Under the pieces are notes generated by a model, which saw nothing but the letters and a program-made list of their open reading frames with translations, had not been told where the DNA came from and made no database searches. A program made the position numbers and the translations under genes. Below, piece after piece: positions 52,416 through 61,035 of a DNA stretch of 64,000 nucleotides (position 1 is the first letter of the stretch; every line of letters begins with the position of its first letter). Source of the stretch: Halopiger aswanensis (GTDB taxonomy: Archaea; Halobacteriota; Halobacteria; Halobacteriales; Natrialbaceae); the NCBI RefSeq assembly GCF_003610195.1, contig NZ_RAPO01000002.1, positions 124,001 to 188,000 on the forward strand, given 5' to 3'.

Positions 52416-52674
52416 GGTATCGTACATCATACGATGGATTCGGATAACTTCAAACTTTCTCCGGTCTAAGTCCACTCAGATCAATCTGAAGTCGATATAC
52501 CGGGCAAAGATTAGACATACGTCTTCTTCAACCGGTAACCGGATATTCTGCCTACTGTCCTCGGCTGTTTCGTCATAGAAAACCACGTTCGCAGTCTTTC
52601 ACCACTCATTCGGCTTACTAATACCTGCGTTCGTTCCGAAAGTTATTAACGGGCGAATGTGGCCCTACGTAGCA

Positions 52675-52929
52675 ATGGCACGGACACTCGAGACGGAGCC
52701 GGACCGGGTATACGAACGGATCGTGACCGAGGTCGCGGCGATAGACGGGACGGATCCGATGGAGCTCCCGCCGTTGTTCAACGCGGTCGATCCCGATGCT
52801 CTGCTGTCCGTTTTCTCGGCTACCGAATCCGGCGTTTCACGATCGGGCCGCGTCGAGTTTCCGTACGCCGGCTACGAGATTACGATCACGTTCGACGACG
52901 ATCCGGAACTGCGGATCGAACGTGCGTAA
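52675..52929 (+). CDS. HalOD1 output-domain protein
   Basis: 84 aa from ATG 52675. ERIVTEVAAIDGTDPMELPPLFNAVDPDALLSVF and RVEFPYAGYEITITFDDDPELRI match the HalOD1 domain, the output domain of many haloarchaeal signalling proteins, here stand-alone. TTATTAAC lies 26-30 bp before the ATG, so the gene is likely leaderless. The signalling partner is not visible nearby. Confidence 0.85.
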   Translation: MARTLETEPDRVYERIVTEVAAIDGTDPMELPPLFNAVDPDALLSVFSATESGVSRSGRVEFPYAGYEITITFDDDPELRIERA

Positions 52930-53018
52930 CTGCGCGTCGCTGCATTCGTTCGACTCGAGAACCGTCGATCCGCATCGGCGATCCGTGAACCCGAACCGCC
53001 GCGAGACGGAAGCGATCC

Positions 53019-53336
53019 TTAGTGGTCGATACCCGGCCGTTGGAACGTCGTTTCGTCGTCCGTCGGATCCGCGAGCGCGCGCTTGATCTCCGGTGCAGCG
53101 AGGATTTCGTTCCGATCGTCGTCGGACGGCCGTCTGAAGTAGTAGGTGTCCGCACAGCCGGCGACCATCTCGGAGAGGGCTCGGTCGTCGGTGTGCACGA
53201 CGGACACGAGATCGCCGGTCACCGCCACTAATACTGCGTCCTCGGGTTTGTGCAGTTCGTCCCGCAGTTGCTCGACGGTACAGTCGTCGGGCAGTTGCAG
53301 ATAAACACCGTCGACGGTTGCCCATCGCGTCTCCAT
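53019..53336 (-). CDS. conserved-looking small protein, unknown
   Basis: 105 aa, starting METRWATVDGVYLQLPDDCTVEQLRDELHKPEDAVLVAVTGD. The order of strands and helix (GVYLQLPDDCTVEQLRDEL, then AVLVAVTGDLVSVV) could fit a small beta-grasp (ubiquitin-like) fold, but there is no C-terminal di-glycine and the idea is weak. The remaining C-terminal half is polar. Transcribed toward the HalOD1 gene. Confidence 0.5.
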   Translation of the reverse strand: METRWATVDGVYLQLPDDCTVEQLRDELHKPEDAVLVAVTGDLVSVVHTDDRALSEMVAGCADTYYFRRPSDDDRNEILAAPEIKRALADPTDDETTFQRPGIDH

Positions 53337-53528
53337 ACCGCTCCGTTGGGAGGGGAGACCCTATACCATTGTGCCCGCAACGACAGGTTGGCGCCTGCAA
53401 CCCTGCCGTATTTCTCCCGTCCGGGGCGGGAAGCACTCGTGCCGAACGGGCCCGTCTTATCGTCGATCGCTACGACCGGCACCGACCGGTCCGGAAACGC
53501 TTAGGGCGGTCAGGTCGCTACCTCGAGT

Positions 53529-53756
53529 GTGAGCGAGAATCGCGTCGTTCAGGGGCGTATGGTGACGGCCGAAAAACTCGCCGAACTGGTCGAGGGCGGC
53601 TCCGTGATGGAAGTCGACTCGATCGAGGAGGCCGACAGGGAGTGTCCGGACTGCGGCGGTAACGTCCTCAAAGTCACGTACATGCCGTCGGTGACGGAGC
53701 TCGTGACCGGCTGGAAGTGCCAGGACTGCGACTGGAGCGAGGCCGACCGCGACTGA
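53529..53756 (+). CDS. DUF5795 zinc-ribbon protein
   Basis: 75 aa with GTG start. VVQGRMVTAEKLAELVEGGSVMEVDSIEEADRECPDCGGNVL and WKCQDCDWSE carry two C-x2-C pairs 25 residues apart, a zinc ribbon. The whole sequence matches the haloarchaeal family DUF5795 as I remember it. Function unknown; possibly nucleic-acid or protein binding. Confidence 0.8.
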   Translation: MSENRVVQGRMVTAEKLAELVEGGSVMEVDSIEEADRECPDCGGNVLKVTYMPSVTELVTGWKCQDCDWSEADRD

Positions 53757-53829
53757 TCGCTTCGGCCGGGACCGCGCCCCTTCGTTCGGACGGGAACTAC
53801 CCCTTGTTTAGCGGCTGCGCTACGTGCAG

Positions 53830-54702
53830 TCACCAGACCGCCCACTCGAGGGCGATCACGAGCGCGGCCAGAAAGACGTGCTCGCCGTCGACGACGAACC
53901 CGTAGAACAGCGGGCCGCGATCCTCGGTCGAGAACGGGATGTAACAGGCCACGTAGGCGTTCATCGCGAGGACGACGAGGAACTGGCTCGAGAGCGAGGT
54001 GAGCGCGACGACGGCGACGACCGCCGCGGCGACCGCCACGTTTGCGGCCTGGCAGACGCGTCGGGTCGTCGCCGGCCCGTACCGGTTCGGCACCGTCGCG
54101 ATCCCTTCTTCGCGGTCGCCCTCGATGTCCTTCACGTCGAAGATCACGGCGGCGATGGTGATCATGGCGGTGATGTAGCCGGCGACGAACAGGATCGCGA
54201 GCGACTGAAACTGTCCGTAGTAGTAGCCGACCCCGAGCGGGATGATCCCCCACGCGAAGCCCACGAACAGGTTTTTCACCAGAAACACGCGCTTGACCCC
54301 GGCCAACGAGTAGAGGACGGCGACCGCGACCGGCAGGAGCATGAACCCCGCGCCCGGCAACTCCAGCGCGACCGCAACCCCGATCGCCGCGAGGTAGAGT
54401 CCGCCGCCGAGCGCGAGCCAGAAGCGGCCGTAGCGCTTGACGAACGCGGCTCGTCGCGGGACGTTCTGCTCGTCCTCCTCGAGGTCGAGGAACCGGTTAA
54501 TCGTGTAGATGAACAGCGTCGCCGCGAAGACGATGAAGATCGGCAGCGGTTCGACCGGCAGGTCCGCGAGGAGAATCGTCGTCGTCGCCACGCCGACGGT
54601 CGCCAGCGAGATAAAGAGGTTGCTGTGAACCAGAAACCGGAGGGCGCCCTCGAGCGACGACGCCCACCGCCGGACGCGACGCGTGCGAGTCGGGGTCGTC
54701 AC
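53830..54702 (-). CDS. UbiA-family prenyltransferase
   Basis: 290 aa with about eight helices. The two Mg/diphosphate motifs are present: NRFLDLEEDE (about 67-76) and DVKDIEGDREEGIATVP (about 189-205). UbiA enzymes attach isoprenyl chains to menaquinone precursors, archaeal lipids or carotenoids. No neighbouring gene tells which, so no symbol is given. It diverges from the sucCD operon. Confidence 0.85.
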   Translation of the reverse strand: MTTPTRTRRVRRWASSLEGALRFLVHSNLFISLATVGVATTTILLADLPVEPLPIFIVFAATLFIYTINRFLDLEEDEQNVPRRAAFVKRYGRFWLALGGGLYLAAIGVAVALELPGAGFMLLPVAVAVLYSLAGVKRVFLVKNLFVGFAWGIIPLGVGYYYGQFQSLAILFVAGYITAMITIAAVIFDVKDIEGDREEGIATVPNRYGPATTRRVCQAANVAVAAAVVAVVALTSLSSQFLVVLAMNAYVACYIPFSTEDRGPLFYGFVVDGEHVFLAALVIALEWAVW

Positions 54703-55173
54703 CGGGGGTCGACCTCCGGCGTGGATCGGGTGACGTGTCTGGCGTGTCCCATGTGTGATCTCGATCGGCGTGACGTTCCTGATCCCGGCCCGATTGCGCG
54801 CTCGGTCGCGGTTCCAGTCTCGGTGTCGCTTTGCTATTGGGACTCGCGCGAGTCAAACGCTGCGGTTGGGGCGACGCGTTCATCGTTGAGTGCGGCGCCG
54901 CAGCCGGAGGCGACGGTGGTCACCGACGAATCCGAACCGTACGCGGCCCGAGAAAAATTGACGAACGTCGCGGGGATCACGGTATCGATCCACGAAACAT
55001 CCACGACTGTGTTCGTTTCTCCCACACGTGGTTTAGATGCGGAACAAATGGCGGGTTATGAGTACGAGTATATAGCCGCTCGAGCGGCGGAGTTCCATAC
55101 CCGTCGATGGATTCCCGTCGCGAGTGGAAACTGGCAGGATTTAAGCGGGGTCGGAACGCGGGTTCGAATGCCT
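54703..55173. other. intergenic stretch with sucC promoter candidates
   Basis: No gene is seen; the long open frame that runs through here into sucC is spurious. Two TATA candidates exist: AGTATATAG at 55063-55071 and ATTTAAG at 55139-55145. The latter lies about 26 bp before ATG 55168, giving a leaderless start two codons upstream of the annotated one. Confidence 0.5.
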
Positions 55174-56322
55174 ATGAAGCTACACGAGTACCAGGCGAAG
55201 GACGTCTTCGCCGACGCCGGCATTCCGACGCCGGCATCCCAACTCGCCTCCGATGTCGACGGCGTCGTCGCCGCGGCCGAGGAGATCGGGTATCCAGTCG
55301 CAGTCAAGGCGCAGGTACAGGTCGGCGGCCGCGGGAAGGCCGGCGGTATTAAACTCGCCGAGGACGAGGACGAGGCTCGCGAGGCAGCCGAGTCCATCCT
55401 CGGCATGGACCTGAAGGGTTACCACGTGGATCAGGTCCTGGTCGAGGAAGCGGTCGACTTCGTGAACGAACTCTACGTCGGCATCACGATGGACCGCGGC
55501 GAGGGCAAGCCCGTCGCCATGGTCTCGACCAAGGGTGGGGTCAACATCGAGGAAGTCGCCGAGGAGGACCCCGAAGCCATCGCGCGGGAGCACATCGACC
55601 CCTCCTTCGGCATGCACCCGTACCAGGCTCGAAAGGCCGTCTACGACGCGGGCGTCGACCAGTCGGTCGCGCGCGACGTCTCGAGCGTCCTCACGACGCT
55701 CTACCAGCTCTGGGACGAGAAGGACGGCGCCGACGCCGAGATCAACCCGCTGATGGTCACCAGCGACGACGAGGTCATCGCGGCCGACGCCGTGATGAAC
55801 ATCGACGAGGACGCCCTGTTCCGCCAGCCCGAACTGGCCGAGATGGAAGAGGAGGCGTCCTCGGGCGACGAACTCGAGCAGAAGGCCGACGAGTACGACT
55901 TCGACTACGTCCGCCTCTCGGGCAACGTCGGCATCATCGGCAACGGTGCGGGCCTCGTGATGACGACGCTGGACCTCGTCGACCACTACGGCGGCGAGCC
56001 CGCCAACTTCCTGGACGTCGGCGGTGGCGCGAAGGCCCAGCGCATCGCCAACGCCCTGGACATGGTCTTCTCGGACGACAACGTCGATTCCGTCGTCTTC
56101 AACATCTTCGGCGGGATCACCCGCGGCGACGAGGTCGCCCGGGGGATCAACGAGGCGCTCGAACAGTTCGACGAAATCCCCAAGCCGGTCGTCGTCCGTC
56201 TGGCCGGCACCAACTGGGAGGAAGGTATGGAGATTCTCAATGAAGACCTCGTGACGGTCGAACAGACCCTCGAGGACGCGGTTCAGCGTGCCGTCGAATA
56301 CGCTGACGAGGTGGAAGCATGA
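55174..56322 (+). CDS. sucC: succinate-CoA ligase (ADP-forming), beta subunit
   Basis: 382 aa from ATG 55174 ([20 protein letters not shown]), the canonical SucC start; an ATG two codons upstream could be used if the mRNA is leaderless. ATP-grasp motifs: [21 protein letters not shown] and [18 protein letters not shown] follows; the C-terminal ligase domain has [29 protein letters not shown] and [14 protein letters not shown]. It makes ATP from succinyl-CoA in the TCA cycle. It overlaps sucD by ATGA. Confidence 0.96.
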   Translation: MKLHEYQAKDVFADAGIPTPASQLASDVDGVVAAAEEIGYPVAVKAQVQVGGRGKAGGIKLAEDEDEAREAAESILGMDLKGYHVDQVLVEEAVDFVNELYVGITMDRGEGKPVAMVSTKGGVNIEEVAEEDPEAIAREHIDPSFGMHPYQARKAVYDAGVDQSVARDVSSVLTTLYQLWDEKDGADAEINPLMVTSDDEVIAADAVMNIDEDALFRQPELAEMEEEASSGDELEQKADEYDFDYVRLSGNVGIIGNGAGLVMTTLDLVDHYGGEPANFLDVGGGAKAQRIANALDMVFSDDNVDSVVFNIFGGITRGDEVARGINEALEQFDEIPKPVVVRLAGTNWEEGMEILNEDLVTVEQTLEDAVQRAVEYADEVEA

Positions 56323-57191
56323 GTGTACTAGTCGACGACGACACGCGCGTCGTGGTACAGGGCATCACGGGCGGGGAAGGCAAGTTCCACGCCAAGCAGA
56401 TGATGGAGTACGGCACCAACGTCGTCGCCGGCGCGGTCCCCGGCAAGGGCGGCCAGGAGGTCGAGGGCGTCCCCGTCTACGACACGGTCCACGAGGCCGT
56501 CGAGGAGGAGAACGCCGACACCTCGGTCATCTTCGTCCCGCCGGCGTTCGCGGGCGACGCCATCTTCGAGGCGCTGGACACGGACCTCGATCTGGCGGTC
56601 GCCATCACGGAGGGCATCCCGACTCAGGACATGGCCCGGGTCAACAAGCGCCTCTCCGAGACCGATACTCGACTCATCGGCCCGAACTGTCCCGGTCTCA
56701 TCACGCCCGGCGAGGCCAAACTCGGCATCCTCCCCGGCAACATCTTCTCCGAGGGGAAGGTCGGTCTGGTCTCCCGCTCGGGCACGCTGACCTACCAGGT
56801 CGTCGACAACCTGACGAACCGCGGCATGGGCCAGAGCACCGCGATCGGTATCGGCGGCGACCCGATCATCGGTACCGACTTCGTCGACGCCCTCGAGCTG
56901 TTCGAGAACGACCCCGAAACCGAAGCCATCGTCATGTGCGGTGAGATCGGCGGCGAAGACGAGGAGGAGGCCGCCGCCTACATCGACGAGCACGTCGATA
57001 CGCCGGTCGCCGGCTTCATCGCCGGCCGCACGGCCCCGCCGGGCAAGCGCATGGGTCACGCCGGCGCGATCGTCTCCGGCTCCGGTACCGGCACCGCCGA
57101 GAGCAAGATCTCGGCGCTCAACGACGCCGGCGTCCCCGTCGGCGACACGCCCGAGGAAGTCGCCGACCACATCGAAGAGTTCCTCGCCTGA
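56319..57191 (+). CDS. sucD: succinate-CoA ligase, alpha subunit
   Basis: 290 aa. [37 protein letters not shown] is the CoA-binding Rossmann start. [20 protein letters not shown] and [28 protein letters not shown] contain the active-site histidine that is phosphorylated (GHAGAI). It forms the alpha/beta heterodimer with SucC and is translationally coupled to it. Confidence 0.96.
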   Translation: MSVLVDDDTRVVVQGITGGEGKFHAKQMMEYGTNVVAGAVPGKGGQEVEGVPVYDTVHEAVEEENADTSVIFVPPAFAGDAIFEALDTDLDLAVAITEGIPTQDMARVNKRLSETDTRLIGPNCPGLITPGEAKLGILPGNIFSEGKVGLVSRSGTLTYQVVDNLTNRGMGQSTAIGIGGDPIIGTDFVDALELFENDPETEAIVMCGEIGGEDEEEAAAYIDEHVDTPVAGFIAGRTAPPGKRMGHAGAIVSGSGTGTAESKISALNDAGVPVGDTPEEVADHIEEFLA

Positions 57192-57386
57192 TCGCGCGGC
57201 CCGCTCGCCGCGTTCCGTTCTCGGTCGCTTCTCTCGTCTGCGGTCCACGAATTCGAGTGCTCCTCGAGGAGCGTCGCGTATCCGCCGGCGGCTGTCTCCG
57301 TCGCTGCAGTCAGATTCGCCCGCTCACTCTCATCCCCGTCACTTCCCGGCAGCATTCCCATCCCCTATCGCAGCGTACCGACTCGT

Positions 57387-57539
57387 ATGCCGGTCCATCT
57401 CGAGTGTGACGTTTGCGGCGCCGCGCACACGATTCCGGAGCGGCCGTTCGATCCGGATACGGGGACGGGCTGTCCGGAGTGTGGCGGGACCCCGTACACG
57501 GTCGTCCGGGCGGGGCTCGCGTGGCATCCGGAGCCGTAG
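57387..57539 (+). CDS. small zinc-ribbon protein
   Basis: 50 aa from ATG 57387: MPVHLECDVCGAAHTIPE, then TGCPECGGTPYTVVRAGLAW. Two C-x2-C knuckles 20 residues apart form a zinc ribbon. Below the size many gene finders accept. It sits about 195 bp after sucD; function unknown. Confidence 0.6.
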   Translation: MPVHLECDVCGAAHTIPERPFDPDTGTGCPECGGTPYTVVRAGLAWHPEP

Positions 57540-57621
57540 AACGAGGGCGGAGTTCGCGAGAACCGACTGAATCGACTGTAGTGCCCCGCCGATTGCGGTC
57601 AGAAAGTGCGCTCGAGCGGCG

Positions 57622-58428
57622 TTACGAGAACTTCGAGCGGACCCAGCCGAGGAGGCCGGACGCGTCGCCTTCGTCCGCTTCGTCGGCCGTTTCGGTCTCG
57701 GCGGTCGGGTCGTCGGTATCGGAATCGGCACCGGCCGTTGCTCCGTCGACAGCCTCGGGTGCGTCCGCTTCGTCGGCAGCGGGTTCGTCACCTGCCTGCT
57801 CGTCAACGGACGGTTCGTCAGCCGATTCCGTGGGTTCGTCCTGCGTCTGTCCCTCGTCCTCCTCAGCCGACGCGTCAACGGCCGGCTCCGGTGCGTCGTC
57901 CGCGTCGGTGGACGGCTCGCCGGCGTCGCTGGACGCATCCGGTTCCGCGTCGGCGGAGCGGTCGTCGGCCTCGGCTGAGTCGTCGGGTTCGTCGGCCTCC
58001 GAATCCGATTCCGCCGAGTCGGACGGGTCCGGATCGACCCAGAGGAACTCCTCGCCCTTCGTCCGGCCCGACAGCAGGAGATTCTCGAGTTCCGCTTCGT
58101 CGGCGACCAGGTCGTCGTCGACGTCCCAGTCCGGTTCCACGGGTTCGTCCGCGCTCGCGATGATCTCCTCGGGCGTTTCGCCCTCGAGGACCTCGTCGGT
58201 GTCCTCGTCGCCGTCGACGTCGTCTTTGAGTTGCCCGAAGACGTTCGCCGCGGTTTGGTCTTCGATCCCGTCGTCGCCGCGCTCGTCGGCAGCGTCGGCG
58301 TCCCCGTCTCGATCGACCCCCGCCATCTCGGGTTCGTCGTCCGCGATCGCCCCGAACAGATCGTCGGCGCTCGCCCCGGCGTCGAACCCACCGTCGCCCG
58401 ATTTATCGTCGATCGTACTTTCGCTCAT
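57622..58428 (-). CDS. highly acidic, mostly disordered protein with hydrophobic tail
   Basis: 268 aa from ATG 58428. Residues 1-125 have some order, with FDAGASADDLFGAIADDEPE, TAANVFGQLKDDVDGD and ELENLLLSGRTKGEEFLWVDPD. About 130 residues follow that are almost only D, E, S, A and T. The protein ends in a short amphipathic element, GLLGWVRSKFS. The short motifs separated by acidic linkers look like docking sites of a scaffold or adaptor; this is inference. No domain is recognised. Confidence 0.65.
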   Translation of the reverse strand: MSESTIDDKSGDGGFDAGASADDLFGAIADDEPEMAGVDRDGDADAADERGDDGIEDQTAANVFGQLKDDVDGDEDTDEVLEGETPEEIIASADEPVEPDWDVDDDLVADEAELENLLLSGRTKGEEFLWVDPDPSDSAESDSEADEPDDSAEADDRSADAEPDASSDAGEPSTDADDAPEPAVDASAEEDEGQTQDEPTESADEPSVDEQAGDEPAADEADAPEAVDGATAGADSDTDDPTAETETADEADEGDASGLLGWVRSKFS

Positions 58429-58662
58429 AGGCTCGCTCTGTAGGTCTACATAATCACACGTCATTAAGTTTGGCAATTTTTTCAGTCACGATTCGTTAGG
58501 GGAGTACCATATTAGCGTGACGGCCGATCCCGGCTGTGTCCCCAGGAGCTGGTTTACAAACGTCTACTTCTCCCGGATAGGATCTGCCGATATGAAAAAC
58601 ACCGCTCGTCGGCCGGAAGATCTCCCCGTTCGAATGGTTCGCACGCCGAGACGGTCCCCAAC

Positions 58663-58670
58663 TATTATAT
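58663..58670 (+). promoter_or_regulatory. TATA box of the biotin operon
   Basis: TATTATAT is centred about 27 bp before the GTG at 58694, the spacing for a leaderless transcript. It decides the GTG start of bioB over the longer open frame beginning at 58517. Confidence 0.6.
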
Positions 58671-58693
58671 CTCCGTCAATCACTCTAGCAGGT

Positions 58694-59824
58694 GTGGTTT
58701 ACGAGACGGGAAACGAGACGGTCGACGACGCGCTCGAGCGAGTGTTGGCCGGCGAGCGGCTCGATCGAACTGACGGACTAGCGCTGATCGCCCAGCCGGT
58801 CGAGCCGCTGGCCGAAGCCGGCGCGGTCGTGTGCGACCGCTTCGGCGACGGCACGGTCGACGCCTGCTCGATCGTCAACGCGAAGGCGGGCAACTGCGCC
58901 GAGGACTGTGGCTTCTGCGCGCAGTCGGTCCACTTCGACACCGGGATCGACACCTACGGCTTCCTCGGGCCGGAGAAGGTACTCGAGGCGGCAAAGCGCG
59001 CCGAGCGCGACGGCGCCCAGCGGTTCGGCATCGTCGTCGCCGAGAAGGGCGTCTCGAAGGAGCACCGTCCCGAGGAGTGGCGGGACGTCCTCGAGGCGAT
59101 CCGCCTCGTCCGCGAGGAGTGCGACCTCGAGGTCGACGCTTCCCTTGGGATTCTCACCGAGGAAGAAGCCGAGATCCTCGCCGCGGAAGGAATCAACCAC
59201 TACAATCACAACATCGAGACCTCGCCGCGGTACTTCCCCGAGATCGTCGATACGCACAGTTTCGAGGACCGCGTGCAGACCCTCGAGGTGGCCAAAGAGG
59301 CCGGGATGGACCTCTGTGCCGGCGTGATCCTCGGCATGGGCGAGACGCCGACCGACCGCGTCGAGGCGGCGATCGCCCTGCAGGATATCGGCGTCTCCTC
59401 GCTGCCAGTGAACGTCCTGAACCCGGTTCCCGGGACGCCGCTGGCCGAGCGGGGTGTCGAGATCACGACCGAGGAAATCGTGAAGACGGTCGCCGTCTTC
59501 CGGCTGCTCCACCCCGAGGCGCGCGTGCGCTTGACCGGCGGCCGCGAAGCCAACCTCGAGCCCGACGAACAGCACTTACCGCTCGAGGCCGGCGCCGACG
59601 GACTGCTGACGGGCGACTACCTCACGACCGACGGCCAGTCGCCCGCCGACGATCTCGAAATCATCGAGCGCGCGGGTCTCGAGCCGAACCGCGAGACGAA
59701 TGCGTTCGACCCCGAGGCGGTCAAAGCACGCCGCGGCGACGGCGAGGCGTCGACGGCCGAATCGGAGGCAGCGACGAACGCGGACGCGGACGCGGATGCG
59801 GATGCGGAACCGAGCGACGACTGA
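58694..59824 (+). CDS. bioB: biotin synthase
   Basis: 376 aa from GTG 58694. The radical-SAM Cys motif is NAKAGNCAEDCGFCAQSVHF (C-x3-C-x2-C), and HYNHNIETSPRYFPEIV, LCAGVILGMGET, SSLPVNVLNPVPGTPL and RLTGGREANL are all typical of BioB. It inserts sulfur into dethiobiotin using a [4Fe-4S] and a sacrificial [2Fe-2S] cluster. A DA-repeat tail (encoded by a GCGGAC/GCGGAT repeat near 59,779-59,810) is an unusual extension. First gene of the bioB-bioU-bioF-bioD cluster; bioU follows after 33 bp. Confidence 0.94.
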   Translation: MVYETGNETVDDALERVLAGERLDRTDGLALIAQPVEPLAEAGAVVCDRFGDGTVDACSIVNAKAGNCAEDCGFCAQSVHFDTGIDTYGFLGPEKVLEAAKRAERDGAQRFGIVVAEKGVSKEHRPEEWRDVLEAIRLVREECDLEVDASLGILTEEEAEILAAEGINHYNHNIETSPRYFPEIVDTHSFEDRVQTLEVAKEAGMDLCAGVILGMGETPTDRVEAAIALQDIGVSSLPVNVLNPVPGTPLAERGVEITTEEIVKTVAVFRLLHPEARVRLTGGREANLEPDEQHLPLEAGADGLLTGDYLTTDGQSPADDLEIIERAGLEPNRETNAFDPEAVKARRGDGEASTAESEAATNADADADADAEPSDD

Positions 59825-59857
59825 TTCGATTCACACGGATTTCGAACCCACACACCG

Positions 59858-60967
59858 ATGGACGAAACGACGTTTGCAGTACTCGGCACCGGCGGTATCG
59901 GCAGACGAGCGCTCGAGGTCAGCCAGCACAAAGATGGGGTGACGCCGGTCGCGGCCTGCGACCGAAACGGCGTCGCCGTCGATTTCGACGGGCTGGACGT
60001 CGACGAACTGCTGGCGGCCACGGAAGGAAATATCGACAGCGGACCGAACGACGACGACGTTGCGGCCGACGGCGGCGCGGCAACTGGCGACGGCAGCACG
60101 ACTACCGACGACGGCGAGACGACGGTCGACTCGAGCGGCGTCAAACAACACGGCGAGCAACGAGGCGTCGTCGCCTCCGCGCAGGCTCGGCCCAGCGACG
60201 ATCCCATTCAGGACGTCATCGACGCGGGCGACGGGATCGACGCCGTCCTGCTCGCGCTGCCGAACTACGAGCACGACTTCATCCCCCGAACCGCGGATCG
60301 GTTCGTCGAGGGCGGCTACTCGGGCGTCTTGATCGACGTGCTCAAACGCTCGCGCGTGATTGACATGCTCGAGGATCGCAGCGACGACCTCGAGGCGGCG
60401 GGGATCACGTTCATCTGCGGCGCGGGCGCGACGCCCGGCTTCCTCACCGGCGCGGCCGCGCTGGCGGCCCAGTCGTTCGTCGAGGTCGAGTCGGTCGACA
60501 TCTGGTGGGGCGTCGGCCTCAAATCGGGCTACGAGGACAACCGCGGCACCGTCCGCGAGGACATCGCGCACCTCCCCGAGTACGACCTCGAGACCGCCCG
60601 CGAACTCTCCGACGAGGAGATCGAGGAAATCGTCGACGACCACGACGGCGTCATCGAGTTCGAAGACATGGAACACGCCGACGACGTGCTGCTCGAGCGC
60701 GCCGGGATCTGCGACGCCGCGGACGTCACCGTCGGCGGAATTTTGGACGTTCGCAGCGACGAGAAACCGACGACGACCACGGTTTCGGTAACGGGGACGA
60801 CCTTCGACGGCGAGCGCGCGACGAACACGTTCGAACTCGGCGACGAGACGAGCATGGAAGCGAACGTCAACGGGCCCGCGCTGGGCTACCTGAAGGCCGG
60901 CGTCAGGCGGAATCGAGCGGGCGAGTACGGCGTCTTCGGTCCCGCGGAACTGATGCCCGGCTTCTGA
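59858..60967 (+). CDS. bioU: BioU-like suicide dehydrogenase replacing BioA
   Basis: 369 aa. The N-terminal Rossmann motif is FAVLGTGGIGRRALEV. VLIDVLKRS (159-165) contains K163, which by position should match Lys124 of Synechocystis BioU, whose amino group is donated to the substrate. GAGATPGFLTGAAALAAQSF, REDIAHLPEYDLETAREL, FEDMEHADDVLLERAGIC and DETSMEANVNGPALGYLKAG follow the BioU pattern ('saccharopine dehydrogenase-like' in databases) as I remember it. It would turn 8-amino-7-oxononanoate into diaminononanoate, using its own lysine as amino donor, so each molecule works once. A roughly 45-residue Asp/Gly/Thr-rich insert (about 58-105) is unusual. It sits between bioB and bioF, and no bioA is seen. 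Confidence 0.8.
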   Translation: MDETTFAVLGTGGIGRRALEVSQHKDGVTPVAACDRNGVAVDFDGLDVDELLAATEGNIDSGPNDDDVAADGGAATGDGSTTTDDGETTVDSSGVKQHGEQRGVVASAQARPSDDPIQDVIDAGDGIDAVLLALPNYEHDFIPRTADRFVEGGYSGVLIDVLKRSRVIDMLEDRSDDLEAAGITFICGAGATPGFLTGAAALAAQSFVEVESVDIWWGVGLKSGYEDNRGTVREDIAHLPEYDLETARELSDEEIEEIVDDHDGVIEFEDMEHADDVLLERAGICDAADVTVGGILDVRSDEKPTTTTVSVTGTTFDGERATNTFELGDETSMEANVNGPALGYLKAGVRRNRAGEYGVFGPAELMPGF

Positions 60968-61035
60968 GGCGCCGGCGGCCGACTGTGCTCGTCCCGAACG
61001 CCTCGGACGAGAACCGTGAAAGTGATACCACGTCG

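Noticed and set aside
55157-55172. T-arm-like GCGGGTTCGAATGC before sucC
   Set aside because: No acceptor, D- or anticodon arm can be built around it; it is part of the sucC promoter and leader.
53824-55173. N-terminal extension of sucC through the intergenic region
   Set aside because: Canonical SucC begins at 55174; the upstream part is antisense to the UbiA gene and then promoter sequence.
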